From Paeniglutamicibacter quisquiliarum (lineage in GTDB: Bacteria > Actinomycetota > Actinomycetes > Actinomycetales > Micrococcaceae), in NCBI RefSeq assembly GCF_019084045.1, contig NZ_JAHRED010000002.1, forward strand, positions 591,233 to 655,232: DNA of 64,000 nt. The letters are read 5' to 3'. Positions 18,864 to 28,148 of this stretch are shown one piece after another. The notes under the pieces are model-generated. The model was not told the origin of the DNA and made no database searches. It worked only from the letters and a program-made list of their open reading frames with translations. The translations under genes and the position numbers were made by a program. Within the stretch, counting starts at the first letter, position 1. Each line of letters starts with the position of its first letter.

Positions 18864-19895
18864 ATGAACGGCGCCGAGCGACATCCAGCACGAGATCCCG
18901 AAACGGTTGCCGGCATGCGGCCCGAGGGGTCGATGCGTGCCATCGCGCAGGAACGCTATGGGAATGCCGAGGTGCTCCACGAGGCACGCCTCTCCGTCCC
19001 GCTTCCCCGCGACCACGAGGTCCTCGTGCGGGTGCACGCCGCCGGCCTGGACCGGGGCACCTGGCACGTCATGACGGGCACGCCGCTGCTCGTGCGCCTG
19101 GCACTGGGCATCCGCGCGCCCCGCAACCCGGTGCCCGGCCTCGACCTGGCCGGAACCGTGGCGGCGATCGGATCCGCCGTTACCCGTTTTGCCGTGGGCG
19201 ATGCGGTCTACGGCTTCGGGAGGGGAACCTTCGCCCAGTACGCGGTGGCCAGGGAGGACCGGCTGGCCCCGAAACCCGCAAGCCTCGACTTCGCCCGGGC
19301 GGCGGTGATGCCGGTGTCGGGCGCGACCGCACTCCAGGCACTGCGCATGGGGCGCCTTGCCGCGGGCCAGCGGGTCCTGGTCACCGGGGCCTCGGGCGGG
19401 GTCGGAAGCTACGCCGTGCAGCTGGCCAAGGCGCTGGGAGCCGAGGTCACGGGCGTCGCGGGGCCCGCCAAGCAGGACCTGGTCCTTGAACTGGGTGCCG
19501 ATCACGCCATCGACCACAGCCGGGAGGACTTTGCCGACGGAACCCGGCGCTACGACCTGATCGTGGACATTGCCGGGAACCCGAGCCTGGGCCGGTTGCG
19601 CCGCGCACTGACGCCCGGGGGCACCGCGGTGATCGTGGGCGGCGAGGGTACCGGAAGGTGGCTGGGCATGGGCAGGCAGTTCCGGGCCGTGGCGATTTCG
19701 CCGTTCATTGGCCAGCGCCTGGCGATGCTGGGTTCCGCACAGCGTGCCACCGACCTTCAGGAACTGGCGACGTTCGTGGAGTCCGGCGCCGTGAACCCGC
19801 ACATCGACAGGTCCTTCCCGCTGGCGCAGGCGCCCGAGGCCATGGAACACCTGGTGGCGGGCAGGGCGCGCGGCAAGATCGCCATCATCATCTAG
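18864..19895 (+). CDS. Medium-chain NAD(P)-dependent dehydrogenase / quinone-oxidoreductase-like
   Basis: 343 residues. GroES-like N-terminal domain (DHEVLVRVHAAGLDRGTWHVMTG; VPGLDLAGTVAAIG), then the NADPH-binding motif VLVTGASGGVGSYAVQLAKALG. The zinc-binding residues of classical alcohol dehydrogenases are missing, which points to the zeta-crystallin/quinone reductase branch. RBS GGAAGGAA precedes ATG 18864. Regulated by the divergent TetR protein, suggesting a detoxification enzyme for a quinone, enone or similar compound. The substrate is unknown. Confidence 0.88.
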   Translation: MNGAERHPARDPETVAGMRPEGSMRAIAQERYGNAEVLHEARLSVPLPRDHEVLVRVHAAGLDRGTWHVMTGTPLLVRLALGIRAPRNPVPGLDLAGTVAAIGSAVTRFAVGDAVYGFGRGTFAQYAVAREDRLAPKPASLDFARAAVMPVSGATALQALRMGRLAAGQRVLVTGASGGVGSYAVQLAKALGAEVTGVAGPAKQDLVLELGADHAIDHSREDFADGTRRYDLIVDIAGNPSLGRLRRALTPGGTAVIVGGEGTGRWLGMGRQFRAVAISPFIGQRLAMLGSAQRATDLQELATFVESGAVNPHIDRSFPLAQAPEAMEHLVAGRARGKIAIII

Positions 19896-19967
19896 CTTTC
19901 GCCCGCCCCTTCCCAGCCACCCCCGGACACCCGCCCCATCCACTTCGCATCGTGAAAGCCGAACGCC

Positions 19968-20882
19968 ATGACCGCCCAACCAGCACCCACCGCTCCTTCC
20001 CCTTCCGCCGGGCACATGTCCGGGATCCACCTGGCCCTGCTCCTGATGGGGGCGTTGCTGGTTCTCGCTTCCCTCGGATCCCTGGCCATTGGTGCCCTCC
20101 CCGACCTTGAACTGGCCCTCGCGGCCGTCCTGGCCGGGACGGGCCTGGGCATCGCGGCCATCCTCGTCGGCGCCGCGGGGCTGGGCCGCGGCATCGCGGA
20201 CGGCGCCCCGCGGGAGAGCGGCGAACCGGGGCCGGGCCAGGTAAGTCCCGTGCGGCTGTCCGGGCACCTCGACCCGGGTCTTTCGCGCTGGAAGTGGCTG
20301 GTTAAGTGGTTCCTGGCCATCCCGCACGTGCTGGTGCTTTTCCTGCTGTGGATCGCCTTCCCGGTGGTGAGCATCGCGGCCGGCCTGGTGATCCTGGCGA
20401 CCGGGCGCTATCCCGCCGCGTGGTTCCAGTACTGCGTCGGGGTGCTGCGCTGGCAATGGCGGGTGTCCTTCTACGCCTTCGGGGTGCTGGGCACCGACAG
20501 CTATCCGCCGTTCACCCTCGCGCGTGCGCCCTATGCCGCCCAATTCGATGTCGCCTATCCGGCACGGCTTTCGCGCTGGAAGGTGCTGGTGAAGTCCTGG
20601 CTGCTCGCGCTGCCGCACCTGTTGGTCATCGCCGCGCTGTCCGGGGGAACGTGGTCCACCGATTCGTCTGACGCCTCCGGCATCTCCCTGCTCGGCGTGC
20701 TGGTGCTGGTCGCCGGCGCCATCCTGCTTTTCACCGGCACATACCGCCAGGGTCTGTTCGACCTGCTGCTGGGGCTGAACCGCTGGATCCAGCGGACCGT
20801 GGCCTACACGGCCTTGCTGACCGATGCCTATCCGCCGTTCCGCCTGGACCAGGGACCCGAGGAGCCGGCGCCTTTCCGGTAG
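19968..20882 (+). CDS. DUF4389 domain membrane protein with two internal repeats
   Basis: 304 residues. After a Pro-rich head, two N-terminal helices (LALLLMGALLVLASLGSLAIG; LALAAVLAGTGLGIAAILVGAAG) precede two DUF4389 units. Each begins LSRWK-LVK (LSRWKWLVKWFLAIPH; LSRWKVLVKSWLLALPH) and ends in a D-YPPF element (TDSYPPFTL; TDAYPPFRL). The repeat structure is plain in the sequence. No catalytic residues are recognisable; the family function is unknown. It follows the dehydrogenase by 72 bp and converges on fdhF with 13 bp between stops. Confidence 0.85.
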   Translation: MTAQPAPTAPSPSAGHMSGIHLALLLMGALLVLASLGSLAIGALPDLELALAAVLAGTGLGIAAILVGAAGLGRGIADGAPRESGEPGPGQVSPVRLSGHLDPGLSRWKWLVKWFLAIPHVLVLFLLWIAFPVVSIAAGLVILATGRYPAAWFQYCVGVLRWQWRVSFYAFGVLGTDSYPPFTLARAPYAAQFDVAYPARLSRWKVLVKSWLLALPHLLVIAALSGGTWSTDSSDASGISLLGVLVLVAGAILLFTGTYRQGLFDLLLGLNRWIQRTVAYTALLTDAYPPFRLDQGPEEPAPFR

Positions 20883-20895
20883 GGGCGCCCGCCCC

Positions 20896-23202
20896 CTAGC
20901 CGAAGTCCGGCGCCGCCGCGGGTTCCAGGCGCACGATGATTGCCTTGGACACCGGGGTGTTCGATCCCTGGGCCGTCGCGGCCAGCGGAACGAGCACGTT
21001 GGCCTCGGGGAAATAGGTCGCCGCGCAGCCGCGGGCGCTGGGGTAGGAAATGATCCGCAATCCGCGCAGCACCCGATCCACCCCGTCGCCGGCTTCCGAG
21101 TGCACGTCCACGTAGCCGCCGTCGGCCAGGTGCAGCGCGGCGAGGTCCTCGGGGTTCACGAAGATGACGTTGCGTCCCTTATGCACCCCGCGGTACCTGT
21201 CGTTCAGCGAGTAGGTGGTGGTGTTGAACTGGTCGTGCGAGCGCAGGGACTGCAGGATCAGCCGATCCTTGGGCAGCTGGATGGTCGCCAGCTCGTTGAC
21301 GGTGATCACCGCCTTGCCGCTGGGGGTCGGGAAGCGCCGCTCGTCCCGCGGCGGGTGGGGAAGGACGAAGCCGCCGGGGCGGCGCGCCTTCGCGTTGAAG
21401 TCCTCGAAGCCGTCCACTACGTTCGAAATGTGCTCGCGGATCGTGTCGTAGTCTTCCTCGAATTCCTCCCAGCCGAAGGGGTGCTCGGGCCCCAGCACCC
21501 GGCGGGCCAGGCGCGAAATGATGGCAACCTCCGAGAGCATCTTGTCGGAGACGGGCATGACCCGGCCCTGGGAGGCGTGCACCGCGCAGACGGTGTCCTC
21601 CACGGTGACGAACTGGACCCCGGATTTCTGCACGTCGACGTCGCTGCGCCCCAGGGTGGGCAGGATCAGGGCGGCGGCCCCGGTGTAGGCGTGGGAGCGG
21701 TTGAGCTTGGTGGAAATCTGCACCGAGAGCCGCGTGGAGGCGATGGCCTCCTGGGCCGCGTTGGTGTCGGAAATGGCGTGGACCAGATTCCCGCCCAGGG
21801 CGATGAGCACCTTGATCCGCCCCTCGGCCATGCCCTGGATGCTCTGCACCGCGTCGCACCCGTGTTCCCGCGGCGGGTCGAAGTGGAACTCGGCGGCCAG
21901 CTTGTCCATGAAGGGGCGCGGCATCTGCTCCCAGATGCCCATGGTCCTGTCCCCCTGGACGTTGGAGTGCCCGCGGATGGGGCAGGGTCCGGCGCCGGGG
22001 CGCCCGATGTTTCCGCGCAGCAGCAGCACGTTCATGATCTCCTTGATCGTGTCCACCGCCTTGGTGTGCTGGGTCAGGCCCATGGCCCAGGTGATGATGA
22101 CGCGGTCGGCCAGCAGGTAGCGCCGGGCCAGGTCGTCGATCTGCGCGCTCTCCAGGCCGGTGGCGGCCAGCACGTCGGCCTCTTCCAGGGTGGACAGGTG
22201 GTCCCGGTAGGCCTGAAGCCCGATGCAGTGCTCCGCCAGGAAGTCGTGGGCCAGCACCGAGCCGGGAGCGGCGTCCTCGGCCTCGAAGACCCGCTTGGCC
22301 AGCGCCTGCATCAGCGCCATGTCCCCGGCCAGGCGGATCTGCAGGTAGGCGTCGGCCAGGTCCGTGCCCCGCCCGACCAGGCCGCGCGGGCGTTGCGGGT
22401 TCCTGAAGTTGATCAGCCCGGCCTCCGGCAGCGGGTTGATCGCCACGATGGAGGCCCCGGCCGCCTTGGCCTCCTCCAGCGCGGTGAGCATGCGCGGGTG
22501 GTTGGTGCCGGGGTTCTGCCCCATGATGATGATCAGGTCGGCCTTGGCGAAGTCCCCGTACGCAATCGCGCTCTTGCCCACCCCGATGCTTTCGGCCATG
22601 GCCACGCCCGTGGACTCGTGGCACATGTTCGAGCAGTCGGGCAGGTTGTTGGTGCCAAACGCCCGCACGAAGAGCTGGTAGGTGAAGGCAGCCTCGTTGC
22701 TGGCCCGGCCCGAGGTGTAGAAGGTCGCCTCGTCGGGGGAAGCCAGCGAGTGCAGTTCCCTGGCGATCAGGCCGAACGCGTTTTCCCAGGAGATCGGGCG
22801 GTAGTGTTCGCTGTCGGCGGGCTTGTAGACCGGTTCGACCAGGCGGCCCTGTTGCCCGAGCCAATATTCGCTGCGTTCCCTGAGCTCGGAGACCGGGTGC
22901 CCCGCCCAGAACGCGGTGGGCACCTTCAGCGGGTCGGCCTCCCAGGCCACCGCCTTGGCCCCGTTCTCGCAGAACTCGGCGACCTTGCGGTGCGGCGGAT
23001 CGGGCCAGGCGCAGCTCATGCAGTCAAAGCCGTCCTTTTGGTTCATGTGAAGCAGCGTGCCGGCCGCCCGCCGCGGGCCCATCTCCCCCAGGGCCAGCGG
23101 AATGGACGCCAGCAGGCCCGGCAGTCCCCCCGCGCTGCGCTTGGGCGGGCCCACCACCAGCCCCTCGTCGGTGACGTCGTCCTTCAGCGGCTTGCCTGCC
23201 AT
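20896..23202 (-). CDS. FdhF/YdeP family molybdopterin oxidoreductase (formate dehydrogenase-like)
   Basis: About 768 residues. YdeP-type head with FDCMSCAWPDPPHR (C-x2-C) and CENGAKA, then the bis-MGD-binding domains: SNMCHESTGVAMAESIG, IIIMGQNPGTNHPRML, GNIGRPGAGPCPIRGHSNVQGD, and C-terminal RSHDQFNTTTYSLNDRYRG. Homologues oxidise formate or take part in acid resistance; the true substrate is not readable. I prefer ATG 23202 (AAGGGGGA about 10 bases upstream) to ATG 23310, which lacks an RBS and adds a low-complexity Gly/Pro head. fdhD is not in the window. Divergent from an MFS gene. Confidence 0.88.
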   Translation of the reverse strand: MAGKPLKDDVTDEGLVVGPPKRSAGGLPGLLASIPLALGEMGPRRAAGTLLHMNQKDGFDCMSCAWPDPPHRKVAEFCENGAKAVAWEADPLKVPTAFWAGHPVSELRERSEYWLGQQGRLVEPVYKPADSEHYRPISWENAFGLIARELHSLASPDEATFYTSGRASNEAAFTYQLFVRAFGTNNLPDCSNMCHESTGVAMAESIGVGKSAIAYGDFAKADLIIIMGQNPGTNHPRMLTALEEAKAAGASIVAINPLPEAGLINFRNPQRPRGLVGRGTDLADAYLQIRLAGDMALMQALAKRVFEAEDAAPGSVLAHDFLAEHCIGLQAYRDHLSTLEEADVLAATGLESAQIDDLARRYLLADRVIITWAMGLTQHTKAVDTIKEIMNVLLLRGNIGRPGAGPCPIRGHSNVQGDRTMGIWEQMPRPFMDKLAAEFHFDPPREHGCDAVQSIQGMAEGRIKVLIALGGNLVHAISDTNAAQEAIASTRLSVQISTKLNRSHAYTGAAALILPTLGRSDVDVQKSGVQFVTVEDTVCAVHASQGRVMPVSDKMLSEVAIISRLARRVLGPEHPFGWEEFEEDYDTIREHISNVVDGFEDFNAKARRPGGFVLPHPPRDERRFPTPSGKAVITVNELATIQLPKDRLILQSLRSHDQFNTTTYSLNDRYRGVHKGRNVIFVNPEDLAALHLADGGYVDVHSEAGDGVDRVLRGLRIISYPSARGCAATYFPEANVLVPLAATAQGSNTPVSKAIIVRLEPAAAPDFG

Positions 23203-23414
23203 GAGAACCAGGTCCCCCTTCGTCGGACCGCCTGCGGCCCGGTTGGAATCCGCGCCGGCGCCGGGGCCGGTGCCATGTGCCTTCAGGTCTAGCACCGGGC
23301 AGGGAGGCATTCAAGGTCTCTGAGACGGAACCGGCCACCGGCCGCCGATGTGAAACACTGGAGCCCGGTGACCGGGATCCCCCGGAATGCCATACTGACT
23401 TGAGGAGAGCCTGG

Positions 23415-24644
23415 ATGAAGGAACCCGCCGGGCGGCCCGGATACTCCCTGCTGGCGATCCTGCTGGTCGCCGTCGGCATCGGCCCCCTGCTGACCTACGG
23501 GCTGAGCGCCGTCAGCGCGCTGGTCATCACCGAGCTGGGAATCAGCGAGGCGCAATTCGGCCTGCTCGCCACCGTCTGCTTCGGCGCGGGGGCCATCGGC
23601 AATGCTGCTTTTGGCCGCTTCACCGACCGGCAGCCCGATTCCCGCCTGTTGGCGCTGGTCTTCGCGCTGGCCACGCTGTCCCTGCTGCTCGCCGCGATCC
23701 CCGGCGGCTACGCGCTGCTGCTGGTGGCCTCGGGCCTTGCCGGCCTTGCCCAGTCCTTCCCCAACGGCGTCACCAACCGCATCCTGGCCGAACGCGTCCC
23801 GGAAAAACAGCGCATCGGCTGGATCGGCATCAAGCAATCCGGCGTGCAGGTCAGCCAGCTGGTGGCAAGCCTCGGCTTCCCTGCCCTGGCCGCCTGGATC
23901 GGCTGGCACGGGGCCAGCGGCGCGGGTGCCGCGGCCGCGGTGCTGCTGGGCGTGGTGTCGCTGCGCGTGCTCAAGGCCGTCCCGCTGCTGCCAAGGGTCC
24001 CGATACCCGTGGGCGACTTGCCCGCCGGCGGCCCGGCCCCGGCAGCGCCGAGCACCAGGTTCCTGATCTGGGCGCTCGCCGCCTTCGGCTTCGTCAACGG
24101 CATGGGCGTGCAGGCCACCAACGTCTACCTCTCGCTCTATGCGGTGCGCGAACTCGACTTCTCCCTGGTGCTCGGCGGCGTGGCAGCCGCTGCGGCCGGG
24201 GCGATCGGCGTGGCCGCGCGCGTGGGGTGGGGACGGATGATGTCCCGCGGCATGGCAGCCCCGCCGCTCCTGCTGCTGTTGGCGGGCCTGGCGCTCGCCG
24301 GGGCCGGGGTGTTCCTGGCCGCCGGCGCCACCGGGTCGGCGCCGCTGCTGTGGCTGGCCGTGGCCCTGCACGGGGCCTCTGCGCTGGGGGTCTCGGTGGT
24401 GCTGATGGCCGCGGTGGTGCGCAGCGTCCCGTCCTCCTCGATGGGCATGGCCACCGGGATGGTCACCGCAGGGCAGTTTGGCGGCTTCACGGTTGGCCCG
24501 CTGGTCATGGGGACCCTTGTCGGCTCGGCCGGCGGCTTTGCGCTGGGGTGGACGGCCGTCGCCGGGATCTACCTGCTCTGCGTGGGACTCGGGCTGTACC
24601 TGGTCCTGCGCCGGCGCCGGCGCAACCGGCGGGCCTCGGCCTGA
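23415..24644 (+). CDS. MFS transporter
   Basis: 409 residues and about 12 hydrophobic segments. Typical MFS loop FGRFTDRQPDSRLL between helices 2 and 3 and SQLVASLGFPALAAWIGWHGA at helix 5. The second half has NVYLSLYAVREL and TAGQFGGFTVGPLVMG. A poly-Arg tail (RRRRRNRR) follows the last helix. The RBS AGGAG stands 8 bases before ATG 23415, which rules out the longer frame. The cargo cannot be deduced; divergent placement beside the formate-dehydrogenase-like gene hints at a small organic acid. Confidence 0.85.
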   Translation: MKEPAGRPGYSLLAILLVAVGIGPLLTYGLSAVSALVITELGISEAQFGLLATVCFGAGAIGNAAFGRFTDRQPDSRLLALVFALATLSLLLAAIPGGYALLLVASGLAGLAQSFPNGVTNRILAERVPEKQRIGWIGIKQSGVQVSQLVASLGFPALAAWIGWHGASGAGAAAAVLLGVVSLRVLKAVPLLPRVPIPVGDLPAGGPAPAAPSTRFLIWALAAFGFVNGMGVQATNVYLSLYAVRELDFSLVLGGVAAAAAGAIGVAARVGWGRMMSRGMAAPPLLLLLAGLALAGAGVFLAAGATGSAPLLWLAVALHGASALGVSVVLMAAVVRSVPSSSMGMATGMVTAGQFGGFTVGPLVMGTLVGSAGGFALGWTAVAGIYLLCVGLGLYLVLRRRRRNRRASA

Positions 24645-24815
24645 GGCCACCCGGGAGCCGAAAGCCGGTGCGGGGAACCCCATTTCATGGGCGCTTTTCC
24701 CGGGCTTCGGCAACCCTCGCCCCAGGGTGGGGGAAGTCCTACAATGTGAGCATTAGGCGAGTGGCACCGCGGCCCACCGGACCCGGGACCCTCATCCCCG
24801 GACAAAGGAATGCTC

Positions 24816-26180
24816 ATGGGCACCACACCGACGGCCTCCCAGCGGATGACCCCCGAACAGCGCCGGGTGGCGGGGGCCACCATGATCGGCACCACGGTCG
24901 AGTGGTACGACTACTTCATCTACGCCAACGCCGCCGCCCTGGTCCTGGCCCCGCTGTTCTTCTCGCGGCTGGAGGGCACGCTCGCCTCGATCGTCTCGTT
25001 CGCCACCGTGGGCATCAGCTTCCTCTTCCGCCCCTTCGGCGCGGTGGTGATGGGCAGGATCGGGGACCGCTACGGGCGCCGGGTCGTGCTGATCATCACG
25101 TTGATCCTGATGGGTGCCGGCACCACCCTGATCGGCGTGCTGCCCACCTACGCCACCATCGGGGTGTGGGCTCCGATCCTGCTGGTGTTCCTGCGCATCG
25201 TCCAGGGATTCTCCGCCGGCGGCGAGTGGGGCGGGGCGGCGCTGATGGCCGTCGAGCATGCCCCGGCCCAAAGCCGCGGCAAGTTCGGGGCCTTCCCGCA
25301 GCTGGGTGTTCCCGCCGGCATGCTGCTGGCTGCCGGGGTCACGGCGATCTTCGCCGCGGCGCTGACCGAGGAGCAGTTCCTGGCCTGGGGCTGGCGGGTG
25401 CCCTTCCTGCTGAGCTTCGTGCTGATCCTGATCGGGCATTACATCCGCACCCGGGTCGAGGAGTCTCCGGTCTTCCACCAGATGGAGGCCACGAAGCAGA
25501 CCGAGACTGCGCCGCTGGCCACCCTCTTCCGCCACCACCCCGGCAAGGTCGTCCAGGCCACGCTGGTCTTCATGGGCAACAACGCCGCCGGCTACATGCT
25601 CACCGGCGGCTTCATTCTCGGCTACGCCACCAAGCGCCTGGGACTGGACGCCGGCACCATCCTGAACATCATCACTATCGGCTCGGTGGCCTGGCTGGTC
25701 TCCACCTGGGTCTCCGGGGTGGCCTCGGACCGCATCGGCCGGCGCAAGATGTACATCATCGGCTGGGTCGCCATGCTCGTCTGGCTCTACCCGCTCTTCC
25801 TGCTCATCGACACCGGGGACATCGCCATGGTTGCCCTGGCGCTGATCGTCTTCGGCGCGGTGATGGGCCTGTCCTACGGGCCGCTGCCGGCCCTCTATGC
25901 CGAGCTGTTCCCCGCCCGCATCCGGCTCAGCGGTTCCTCCATCAGCTACGCCCTGGGCGCGGTGCTCGGCGGGGCGTTTGCCCCCACCATCGCCACCGCC
26001 CTCGTGGGCTCGTTCAACACCACGGTCGCGGTGTCGACCTACCTGTTCCTGCTCGTCGCGGTTTCGCTGGTCGCCACGATCACTCTCAAGGACCGCACCG
26101 GCACCAACCTCTACCTCGGGGACGAGGAACTCAAGCCGCTGGAAAGCGACGAAACTCCCGGTCCCATGTACGACCCCTAG
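24816..26180 (+). CDS. MHS family MFS transporter (metabolite:H+ symporter)
   Basis: 454 residues. The metabolite:H+ symporter signature is clear: ATMIGTTVEWYDYFIYANAAALVL at helix 1, FLFRPFGAVVMGRIGDRYGRR in loop 2-3, and LRIVQGFSAGGEWGGAALMAVEHAP. Members move shikimate, citrate, proline/betaine or alpha-ketoglutarate with protons; specificity is not readable. I start at ATG 24816 because AAGGA sits 7 bases before it. It stands alone, with a possible TACAAT -10 at 24740-24745 upstream. Confidence 0.88.
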   Translation: MGTTPTASQRMTPEQRRVAGATMIGTTVEWYDYFIYANAAALVLAPLFFSRLEGTLASIVSFATVGISFLFRPFGAVVMGRIGDRYGRRVVLIITLILMGAGTTLIGVLPTYATIGVWAPILLVFLRIVQGFSAGGEWGGAALMAVEHAPAQSRGKFGAFPQLGVPAGMLLAAGVTAIFAAALTEEQFLAWGWRVPFLLSFVLILIGHYIRTRVEESPVFHQMEATKQTETAPLATLFRHHPGKVVQATLVFMGNNAAGYMLTGGFILGYATKRLGLDAGTILNIITIGSVAWLVSTWVSGVASDRIGRRKMYIIGWVAMLVWLYPLFLLIDTGDIAMVALALIVFGAVMGLSYGPLPALYAELFPARIRLSGSSISYALGAVLGGAFAPTIATALVGSFNTTVAVSTYLFLLVAVSLVATITLKDRTGTNLYLGDEELKPLESDETPGPMYDP

Positions 26181-26461
26181 GCGCTTGACGCGCCACCGAC
26201 CCCGGCGGACCGTGCCTGACGGCATGGCTCCCGGCGGATTCCGTGAACCACGCCCCGTGCCCCCAATCAGATCCCCCGCCGACCCGCGCAGGTTCCCAAT
26301 GGGGGCAACGTCTCCAGCCCCGCGGCGGCCCTTAATCGGTCTTCGGGAAATCTTGCCAGCCCATGGGCTGGAACTGTATGGTCGGCGCAACGGACGCTGC
26401 CAGCCGATGGCTCGCAGCGTACGGTTCGGATTCCGACAATGACGTCGAGAGGTACCGTTCC

Positions 26462-27082
26462 ATGTCATCTGAGAAGCTGCTCCGGTTAGCCGGTTTGGCC
26501 GCTATCGCGGCAGGGGTTCTTTCCGTCATCGGGGATGTGATGAGCCTGGTGGTCGACCTGGAGGCCGCCGAAGCGGCCGGCGGCGCCTCACAGAGAATCG
26601 TGTTTGGCTTCTACCTGCTCGGCACCGTGTTGCTGCTGCTCGGGTTGACCGGGCTGTACGCCAGTGAGTCCCGGGCCGCGGGGATTCTTGGCTTTGCCGG
26701 ATTCCTGCTCGCCTTCGCCGGGACCGCGCTGAGCGTGGGGGCGCTCTGGTTCGAGTTCTTCGTGGTCCCCGACCTGGCGGTCCAGGCCCCCGATTTGGCG
26801 ACCGGAGAGCTGGGATTCACGGGATTCGCACTCTCCTTCCTGCTCGCCGCCGTCGGCTGGGTTCTCTTCGCCATTGCGACACTCCGTGCCCCCGTCTATC
26901 CGCGATACGCCGCGGGACTTCTCCTCGCGGGCGCACTGGTCTCGTTCGTCCCGCTCTTCGTGCAGGTGCCGGCCACGGGACTGCTTCTCTCGGTTGCCAT
27001 CGTCGTGCTCGGATTCTTCCTCTGGCGGCGCCACGGGGCCCCGGCGCAGACGCCACTGCAGGTCGCGAATCCCGCCGATTGA
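26462..27082 (+). CDS. Six-helix membrane protein of unknown function
   Basis: 206 residues: six hydrophobic stretches, starting LAGLAAIAAGVLSVIGDVMS and IVFGFYLLGTVLLLLGLTGLY and ending LLSVAIVVLGFFLWRRHG. It resembles DUF4386-like actinobacterial membrane proteins, but no defining motif is present. ATG 26462 is chosen (GAGAGG upstream); the longer frame would add a hydrophilic head without an RBS. The 281 bp in front hold no gene and no clear promoter. Convergent with the DHFR-like gene. Confidence 0.7.
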   Translation: MSSEKLLRLAGLAAIAAGVLSVIGDVMSLVVDLEAAEAAGGASQRIVFGFYLLGTVLLLLGLTGLYASESRAAGILGFAGFLLAFAGTALSVGALWFEFFVVPDLAVQAPDLATGELGFTGFALSFLLAAVGWVLFAIATLRAPVYPRYAAGLLLAGALVSFVPLFVQVPATGLLLSVAIVVLGFFLWRRHGAPAQTPLQVANPAD

Positions 27083-27194
27083 CGGCCTGGGGCTCTCCCC
27101 TCAACGGGCTCTTCAACGGTGGGGGTGCAATCGCCTGCCGGATATCGGCCGTCGCCCCTGTCCCGGGGCTGCTTCGCGCACCTGCCCGCATCGG

Positions 27195-27776
27195 TCAACG
27201 GCGCACCACATAGTGCAGGTGCAGCACCCGGTTGCCCTGGATCACCACGTCGGGATCCCCCAACAGCTGCTGTGCATGGACCGACCCGAAGAAGCGCTTG
27301 CCCGACCCGAACACGACGGGTACGACATCCATGCGCACCTCGTCGACCAGGCCCGCGGCAAGCACCTGGCCCCCGACATCGCCAACGGAGACCTCGACGA
27401 TGCGTTCACCCGCGAGCTCCTGGGCCTTGGCCACGGCCGCCTCGACGCCGTCGACGAAGTGAAACGGCGCCTCCGGGTCCCAGCCCTCGGGCGCCGGGCG
27501 GTGCGTCACGACGACCACGTGGGCCACCCCGCCCGGAGGGATCCCGTCCCAGCCGTCCGTCATGTCAAAGACGTGTCGGCCGACAATGGTCGCCCCGATC
27601 CGGTCCCAGTACGCACGGGTGTAGTCGTAGGAGGCCTGCGACACCTTCAACACGCCGCCCTCGTCCAGCGGGACGTCGCCGCCGGTCAGCCAGTCGAACA
27701 GCGGTCCGGGCTGGTCGTTCCCGTCCGCGACGAAGCCGTCCACCGACACCGAGCCGTACATGACCACGTTGCCCAC
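27195..27776 (-). CDS. Dihydrofolate-reductase-like (RibD C-terminal) family protein
   Basis: 193 residues. MYGSVSVDGFVADGNDQPG, GATIVGRHVFDMTDGW, VVVVTHRPAP, VSVGDVGGQVLAAGLVDEVRMDVVPVVFGSGKRFFG are the hallmarks of the YwjB/YyaP-like RibD-C group of NADPH-dependent reductases. The natural substrate is unknown. It starts at GTG 27776, with AAGGAGAG four bases upstream, so the longer frame is unnecessary. Confidence 0.88.
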   Translation of the reverse strand: MGNVVMYGSVSVDGFVADGNDQPGPLFDWLTGGDVPLDEGGVLKVSQASYDYTRAYWDRIGATIVGRHVFDMTDGWDGIPPGGVAHVVVVTHRPAPEGWDPEAPFHFVDGVEAAVAKAQELAGERIVEVSVGDVGGQVLAAGLVDEVRMDVVPVVFGSGKRFFGSVHAQQLLGDPDVVIQGNRVLHLHYVVRR

Positions 27777-28114
27777 GGGTCTCTCCTTTGCCTTGGGGTG
27801 CCCCAGCTTAAGCGCAGGGCACTCGCCTTTCAAGTGGTCCCGTGGCCTGTCGTGACGGCCGGGAATACCCGGGGTGGTCGCGGTGGCCGCTGGCACGATC
27901 CCCGTTCGGCCCGGACTCCGTTGACGGTGCGGTCCACCGCCCGCCGGCGTACGCGAGTACAAGGAACGGGATCCCGGCGTTGGGCTCGCAGCGCACCCTG
28001 GCTACTTCGGTTGGGCGGTAGCGGAAAACCGAGAATCCCGATATCGGCGGATTTTCGACGTAGTGCCCGGTGACCCACAGCGGCAAACCGTGTCCGGCAA
28101 GGCGTAACACTAAA
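27777..28114. other. Gene-free stretch before the importer operon
   Basis: About 340 bases with no supportable gene on either strand, only short shadow frames. There is no obvious riboswitch fold or tRNA. The right end carries the promoter of the metal/siderophore-type importer. Confidence 0.4.
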
Positions 28115-28129
28115 GCGAATGATTCTCAT
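28115..28129. promoter_or_regulatory. Fur-family-like box in front of the importer operon
   Basis: The 15-mer GCGAATGATTCTCAT lies 20 bases before the permease start and contains the palindrome ATGA-TTC-TCAT. The identical 15-mer, inverted, occurs in the divergent precursor-peptide promoter at 40036-40050. Its core is the typical half-site arrangement of Fur/Zur operators (AATGAGAATCATT). A GATAAC at 28134-28139 may be the -10, placing the box upstream of or overlapping the promoter. Which metal regulator binds is unknown. Confidence 0.75.
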
Positions 28130-28148
28130 ATGCGATAACGTGTCGTGA

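Noticed and set aside
20824..23292. Long plus-strand frame opposite fdhF
   Set aside because: Composition is a shadow of the FdhF/YdeP gene on the minus strand; no motif is recognisable.
27777..28114. Riboswitch (cobalamin type) upstream of the FecCD importer
   Set aside because: No B12-box-like conserved core is visible and the promoter appears to lie just before the start codon, leaving no long leader.
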